DNA from: Anisakis pegreffii | Lineage: Eukaryota > Nematoda > Chromadorea > Rhabditida > Anisakidae | Assembly (NCBI GenBank): GCA_035041965.1 | Contig: JAPYMA010000958.1 | Location: 62,001 to 126,000, forward strand | Direction: 5' to 3' | Length of the DNA: 64,000 nucleotides | In this document: positions 55,401 to 64,000 of the stretch, piece by piece | Layout of the letters: the number at the start of each line of letters is the position of its first letter | Numbering within the stretch: the stretch's first letter is position 1 | The notes under the pieces: model-generated | Seen by the model: only the letters and a program-made list of their open reading frames with translations | Databases searched by the model: none | Told to the model about the DNA's origin: nothing | Made by a program: the position numbers and the translations under genes

Positions 55401-57408
55401 GCAAAGCTGGGGACCACAAGTCTTTGAAAATGCCATTCGAAAAATACTTAAAGCAGTGCATTGGTGCTCAATACAACGATCAAATTTATGGCCTTTGACC
55501 ATATAATGGAATCACCGAGCTATATGGCATTTTCAACTATGTCTAAAGAAAGGAGTTATATTCGTCGGCAATACGTAGTTCCTCTCTTTCACCCAACGTC
55601 ACCGAGAAACCATCACGTCATTGAGTAAGGCTGAAGATCAAGGTACCATAAGAGTAGCACATGGGGTGTAATTATAGCAACAGATTAGTGGTCCGCAAGT
55701 GTTTGATATATCTTCTGGAAACTAATTGTATCGAGAGAGGTAAGATTTATCCATGCACAAGGTACACACCATTCAATAGGTGAATAGGCTTCTCTTCTTT
55801 GGTACCAAGAAACCGTTATGTTACTGTGCAAATCTGAGTGCCAAGAGAATTTAAATGTGGTGCCCGAGATATGCAATAGTGTATTTCTGGTCAACATACG
55901 TACGATATCTTGTCAGAAAATTAACAGTCCCAAAGAAATGAGCATTATCTACGGATAACATATAAGCTTTCCTCATAGGTGAGTCTCCCTCCCATCGGAT
56001 AGTACCTAGAAACCGTCACAAACATATCTCACAAATAACTTTCTCAGTCCAACAAAGCTACTCCCATCGTTCATAATCGATCAAATTTCATATTTATGTG
56101 TCCCGTCAATGAGGCCTATTTCTAGAAGGTTATTTACGTCGTTCTGATGAGGTCTCCATATGACCTGAGTGAACATGTAAACGATAAGCACTAAAATGTG
56201 AACATTCACCTTTATCACATACCATTTACTCACATCTCATATTCCGCTTCTATATTAATTCTATCTTCCACCTCAAATAACATGCATGTTACATTATGAT
56301 AATTGAACTCATATCAGCTGCACCTCGAAACTGGAACCAAACTTTGACATAAGAACAGCAATCTCCTTCTTCAGTACCAACAAAATAGCTGCTTAGCCAC
56401 AGGGTTGGGTGGGAACTCAGTTAGTGTAACCACACTACCTATCCGAAGCCAGCAAAAAAAGAAAGACATCCACGTTAACGTTATTTGAGTATGCGTAACA
56501 TATAACTTCGCATAGAAAATTAGCTTCGACTGTTTCCGTACTATGAAAAAAAAAACAACAAGAAATAGAGCTTTTTGACTAAAGAAAATCTGGACCTAAT
56601 GTCGGAATTTAGGTACCAAGAAAATCTGGACTTAACATATAACCTGATGTGGAAATTAGCAATAAATTGATGTCATCAATTTATTGCTAATCAGCAGTCC
56701 ACGTGCCTGTTATAAAAACAGTTGTGTTATAATTTACTGTTATGAAAACAGTTATACACAATGTAGTATTCTGAAAGTAAAAAATTTACTTGATCGTACA
56801 GTTCAAAAAATAATGCAGTTGAAGAACACACAAGAAGTTTAAAATCGGTATTCCTGATGTCCCTTCGGCAATGCAAATCGTTAATGCCTTACAACAAGGA
56901 ACTGGCTATTCTCTATCTCTATCAGCTATATCTCTAGAAATAAGATATTAAAAATATCAATTAGCTACATCTCTCTATCTCTCCGGAAATTAGTTGAATA
57001 AGCTTTATTCATCAACAATAAATGCGATGACAATACTTTCTCTACTGTTACTCCTCCTCCAAAAACGCGAAATATTAGGTGACCTTGAAAATTTCTGAAC
57101 ATAATAATACAGCATACGATAGCGAAGCCGTATATGCAGAACCGGAAATCGTGTTAAAATTTGTCGAACGAGGTCGCTTCACGAGAGAAAAAGTTTAAGA
57201 AGCGTTGCCTTAAAAGAAATATAACTTCCAAAGTTCTGGAACAACATGTGTCTTCTGAATTTTGATTGATGAGTGAATCATCCCCTTTGCACTGTTAAAC
57301 TCATCCATAAATGCACCCTTCTTGCAGATAACCGATCAAAACACAACGGATGCGGTCGCATTCAATCGTAATCGACCAGTTTATTATCAGATCACTTACC
57401 GATATTGA
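49461..57408 (+). CDS. M1-family aminopeptidase-like protein, membrane-anchored, truncated after the catalytic region
   Basis: Identified exons: 49461-49652, 49878-49949, 50224-50418, 50837-50970, 51207-51332, 51764-51905, 52122-52235, one ending at 52534, 52999-53020, 53335-53372, 53651-53885, 54002-54160, one ending at about 54425, and 57328-57408. M1 enzymes are zinc aminopeptidases trimming N-terminal residues, often on cell surfaces. The N terminus has a signal-anchor (FTVLMLVGCIGLSI). Motifs: LFEPMNARRLFPCFDEP, the exopeptidase motif as GMENFG, and zinc motif HELVHQWFGN followed after exactly 18 residues by Glu in WWDDIWLSE, so HExxH-x18-E is intact. VYRKGSA carries the catalytic Tyr position. 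The region from Glu to Tyr is shorter than usual, and the chain ends YYQITYRY, without the helical C-terminal domain. The starts of the exons ending 52534 and 54425 are unresolved. Confidence 0.82.
54890..56030. repeat. Degenerate tandem array, about six units of roughly 200 bp
   Basis: The core AACCGTCACGTTACTG.G.AAAGCTGAG recurs with AAAGCTGA-like anchors at 55003, 55198, 55403, 55627 and 55830, and a truncated start at about 56012. Spacing is 195, 205, 224 and 203 bases. Each unit also has GGAATTATC upstream and a TGGTGCTCAAGATATGC-like segment downstream. The array lies entirely in the last intron of the aminopeptidase gene. Divergence between units suggests it is old. Confidence 0.8.
56655..56691. 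repeat. Near-perfect palindrome, 18-bp arms, 1-base loop
   Basis: ATTAGCAATAAATTGATG, a single T, then the exact reverse complement. It is in the last intron of the aminopeptidase gene, downstream of the degenerate array, in sequence otherwise without features. Confidence 0.9.
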
Positions 57409-58174
57409 TTCATGTCTTCATCACCAACCAATCCAACAGTCAGCAACATGTTTATCTAGTCGTTAAAATAATTCGTTTTCTGTTGACTGATTTCATTATA
57501 TTTTGTTATGCTATGAACTGAGATTGCTCACGTGAACTCTTTTGAGATATACACTTACAAATGTGAACAGTAAATAAAAATGTTGATTGCATTTCGTCGT
57601 GAACAATGCATTCGAGAAATTATTTGTATACTTTTCAACGGTCATCAACTTTTATCATTGAGAACTCGTTTATGCAAGATGCTCGTACTTGTATATGTAT
57701 ATCTATCGATGAATATGCGTACAGTATACATCATAATGGGTGTAATACTCTTATAATATATGAAAGTAAATGAATACAAGAAAATAACCAGAATAATACA
57801 AATCTATAAGAAGTGCTGTGAACGGTACTAGCACAAGTAAGAAGCAGAAGAATTCAGTACAGAAACAGGTCATTAAAATTCAGCACTGAAACATTCATAT
57901 TTATCATCGATCACAATAATGACCATATTCGTATATAATCATTCCAATATTAATATACATAATAACTTCCTGATATCGCCATATGAATGACTTCATACCT
58001 AGTTGATAAAATGTACAGTTGAAAGACCGAACGGATAAACATAAAATGAATTACATGAAACAAAATTCAGATTATGTGCTCATAATAGGCGGATAAAGTG
58101 TTCCGAAGTTTGGGAAAATGAAGCATGGAAGATGTAACATAACGACTGGTTAAGAAACAACAAAAATAAACTGA
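57409..58174. other. Intergenic region between two convergent genes
   Basis: Contains 3' UTRs of the aminopeptidase (+) and zinc-finger (-) genes. AT-rich; no coding sequence recognised. Confidence 0.45.
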
Positions 58175-61673
<3,499 letters not shown>

Positions 61674-61703
61674 GGCGTCAGATAATTCAAAATCTCAATG
61701 AGT

Positions 61704-61713
61704 CTGAAACCAC
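61704..61713 (-). promoter_or_regulatory. Candidate 5' acceptor (spliced leader or 5' UTR intron) of the zinc-finger gene
   Basis: GTGGTTTCAG on the minus strand ends 33 bases before the ATG. The exon so defined has an in-frame TGA before the ATG, supporting the chosen start. Confidence 0.45.
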
Positions 61714-62551
61714 TAAGATTCTTGAAAGAAATGTTGACGAGGAATGTGTACTGTTTCCTTTTATTTCAGACATAAACAACTTAAGCAAATAATCCGTTGA
61801 AGTTGTTCACTGAAAAAATAAAGATATTCTTAGACAAAATTTAATTGCTGACGCGATATGTGAATGTTACTTTTGCTGCAACATCGTTGCTTTATTTCCA
61901 GATTTTGAAATGCTATTCCGTGCACGACTTTTTTAAACTATAGATGCACTGATTCAAAAAGAACGAATTGAAAACGCAACACTTGTGTATTTCTAAATTT
62001 GCTGAATTGAAAAATGGTTGAGATTATGCAGATACTACTGCTGTATCTCGAACTTGACTTCAATCACCTAAAACGACTGCAGACTGACCTGAAGCGCGAA
62101 TGTTAATTCAGGATAACTTAAATAAAATCGAGTCACGTTGTTGTAACAATATAAGTACCCTAAACCTTTCATCAAAAATTCAGCATCTTATACGGTGGTC
62201 GCTTACAAAATATTTGTAAAATCTTCTGTTCAATATCAGTATAACTAAACATTCTCATTGTTAAGACTCCATTCCATTAAGTGAGCAATTCATAATGAGC
62301 CTAAATGAATAGATTGACGCTTGAACTTTCCAATTTCCCAATAAAAATCATTATTTTCAGGAACGTTGAAACATTTTTGGGTCAAATTTGTTTTCTCTGA
62401 ACGATTAATGAAATAATTTTCCTCACAGAACAGTGATCAAATAGCAGTCTCAACGAAGAAAACGAAATGAAATGAAACCAATTTTAACAAAGGGGGCAGC
62501 CGAAAGTATTTTGATGAAATAGTACGAAATGAACATGGCCATAAAACTTAC
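61714..62551. other. Non-coding flank upstream of the zinc-finger gene
   Basis: AT-rich; no coding sequence recognised. Probably promoter of the zinc-finger gene. Confidence 0.35.
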
Positions 62552-62740
62552 TTTTGTGTTTGAAAAATTAGTTGGCAAATATCGACTCCGAGGATGAGGA
62601 TTGACGAAGGGCGTACGTGATGAATCAGTTGGAATTCTTCTGATAGTAGCAGCTGGATATGCGTTTGCATGAACATCTTCAACGAATATTTCATCGATGA
62701 GCGCATTCCGAGAAACAAGTGATAACAGCTCTTCATCCAT
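62552..62740 (-). CDS. Possible first exon of an unrecognised gene
   Basis: A 63-codon minus-strand frame starts MDEELLSLVSRNALIDEIFV and ends NFSNTK at a perfect GTAAGT donor. The composition (acidic, no low-complexity runs) looks coding. No following exon could be joined in phase: the next acceptors meet stops, and it does not join the zinc-finger start, whose 5' exon has its own in-frame stop. It may be an alternative 5' exon or a gene continuing under different splicing. No function can be given. Confidence 0.35.
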
Positions 62741-63074
62741 CCTTCAAATCAACACCGCTTATTCGATTTCTGGTCTCCGTGTATTCTACATATCATAACT
62801 ACAGATGTTCCTGCACTGGAAACGGACTTCAAAAATTGTGCTGAATCCATCACGGACTTTACCCTGCGTTCGGGATAATCCTCTACTGGAGATGTAGAAG
62901 GTGTGGGTAGAAGAAGCCAAATTGCACTTTCGTACGCGCGCGGGCCCGAATGTTTAAAGGTGAGAGAAGGAGAGGAAAACGCTTCGTAAAAGCACACAAA
63001 ACGAACCGAATGAATGTAGCCGTGAAACCTAATAACGAGGAATCGTCGTAGCACAATCTTCGCGTTTGATTCCA

Positions 63075-63917
63075 AATTGAATTCTCTACAAGCACAGAAG
63101 GTTTCAGGAAAATTCATCGTTTAGTTTTCGAAATTGTAACTTAAAAAGAACCTTCATGAGTAGAAATAATGCCTTTGCAAGCGATTGAAATGGAAAAAGT
63201 GACGGAACAGAAATTTGATCGGTCAATGCCAAGTAATCCGTTGGAAAGAGAATTGAATTCTCTACAAGCACAGAAGGTTTCAGGAAAATTCATCGTTTAG
63301 TTTTCGAAATTGTAACTTAAAAAGAACCTTCATGAGTAGAAATAATGCCTTTGCAAGCGATTGAAATGGAAAAAGTGACGGAACAGAAATTTGATCGGTC
63401 AATGCCAAGTAATCCGTTGGAAAGAGAATTGAATTCTCTACAAGCACAGAAGGTTTCAGGAAAATTCATCGTTTAGTTTTCGAAATTGTAACTTAAAAAG
63501 AACCTTCATGAGTAGAAATAATGCCTTTGCAAGCGATTGAAATGGAAAAAGTGACGGAACAGAAATTTGATCGGTCAATGCCAAGTAATCCGTTGGAAAG
63601 AGAATTGAATTCTCTACAAGCACAGAAGGTTTCAGGAAAATTCATCGTTTAGTTTTCGAAATTGTAACTTAAAAAGAACCTTCATGAGTAGAAATAATGC
63701 CTTTGCAAGCGATTGAAATGGAAAAAGTGACGGAACAGAAATTTGATCGGTCAATGCCAAGTAATTTATTGGAAAGAGAATTGAATTCTCTACAAGCACA
63801 GAAGGTTTCAGGAAAATTCATCGTTTAGTTTTCGAAATTGTAACTTAAAAAGAACCTTCATGAGTAGAAATAATGCCTTTGCAAGCGATTGAAATGGAAA
63901 AAGTGACGGATCAGAAA
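63075..63917. repeat. 176-bp tandem array, about 4.8 copies, nearly identical
   Basis: GAATTCTCTACAAGCACAGA occurs at 63079, 63255, 63431, 63607 and 63783, always 176 bases apart. Units are identical by eye except a small change before the fifth unit (TAATTTATTGG in place of TAATCCGTTGG). The last unit diverges after GTGACGGA. Each full unit has a plus-strand 43-codon ORF (63169-63300, 63345-63476, 63521-63652, 63697-63828). Such homogeneity implies recent expansion. Confidence 0.97.
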
Positions 63918-64000
63918 ATTCGGTGAAAAGTGGATGAAACAGTATGTCAATCATTGACGAAATATCTCACTTCCATCAGCTATATACCACTGGTCATTAT
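63918..64000. other. Right edge after the array
   Basis: Unique-looking AT-rich sequence; nothing identified before the window ends. Confidence 0.3.

Noticed and set aside
62749..63117. 122-codon minus-strand ORF beside the satellite
   Set aside because: It runs into the first 176-bp repeat unit, has no recognisable domain, and other copies of the unit do not keep it.
63075..63917. CRISPR array
   Set aside because: The whole 176-bp unit is repeated with no variable spacers, and the genome is eukaryotic.

Overview
This is eukaryotic nuclear DNA that reads as a nematode. It is AT-rich, the genes are split by many short introns whose acceptors follow the (T)TTNCAG pattern, candidate spliced-leader acceptors sit just upstream of several ATGs, and every recognisable gene is a metazoan or nematode family. 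I reassembled exons by hand from open frames, GT/AG sites and splice phase. For CDC-42, CYRI, the ARL4-like GTPase, the IFT27/Rab-like GTPase, RPN-5, RER-1, eIF3L and the zinc-finger gene the summed exon lengths divide by three, which supports the models. The species is not determinable from the sequence alone; a clade III parasitic nematode is my guess.

Layout. 0.4-2.1 kb (+): CDC-42. 5.1-9.7 kb (-): CYRI/FAM49, convergent with it. 9.7-18 kb: a gene-poor stretch with a hAT-type MITE carrying (TA)62, nested in an older repeat. 18.0-18.9 kb (+): ARL4-like GTPase. 20.2-22.1 kb (-): IFT27/Rab-like GTPase. 23.3-25.3 kb (-): a four-domain CBM14 chitin-binding protein with apparent reading-frame lesions. 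25.6-28.1 kb: a GC-rich island made of a broken SF1 helicase ORF (+) abutting the 5' end of an LTR retrotransposon (-). 29.3-33.4 kb (+): RPN-5. 35.7-38.3 kb (+): RER-1. 41.8-47.1 kb (+): eIF3 subunit L. 49.5-57.4 kb (+): an M1 aminopeptidase-like gene with a 2.9 kb last intron full of degenerate repeats. 58.2-61.7 kb (-): a seven-finger C2H2 protein. 63.1-63.9 kb: a nearly perfect 176-bp tandem array.

Functional themes. The left third is dense in small GTPases and a GTPase regulator (CDC-42, the Rac-binding protein CYRI, ARL4-like, IFT27-like), all linked to actin, membrane or cilium control. The middle holds housekeeping genes: proteasome lid, ER retrieval and translation initiation. No operon is evident because same-strand genes are 2-3 kb apart. 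No rRNA, tRNA or CRISPR was recognised.

The most unusual items are the GC-rich helicase/LTR island, the IFT27-like GTPase in a nematode, the CBM14 gene with an in-frame amber codon and linker frame switches, a candidate 30-nt intron in the zinc-finger gene, and the 176-bp satellite whose units each keep a 43-codon ORF.
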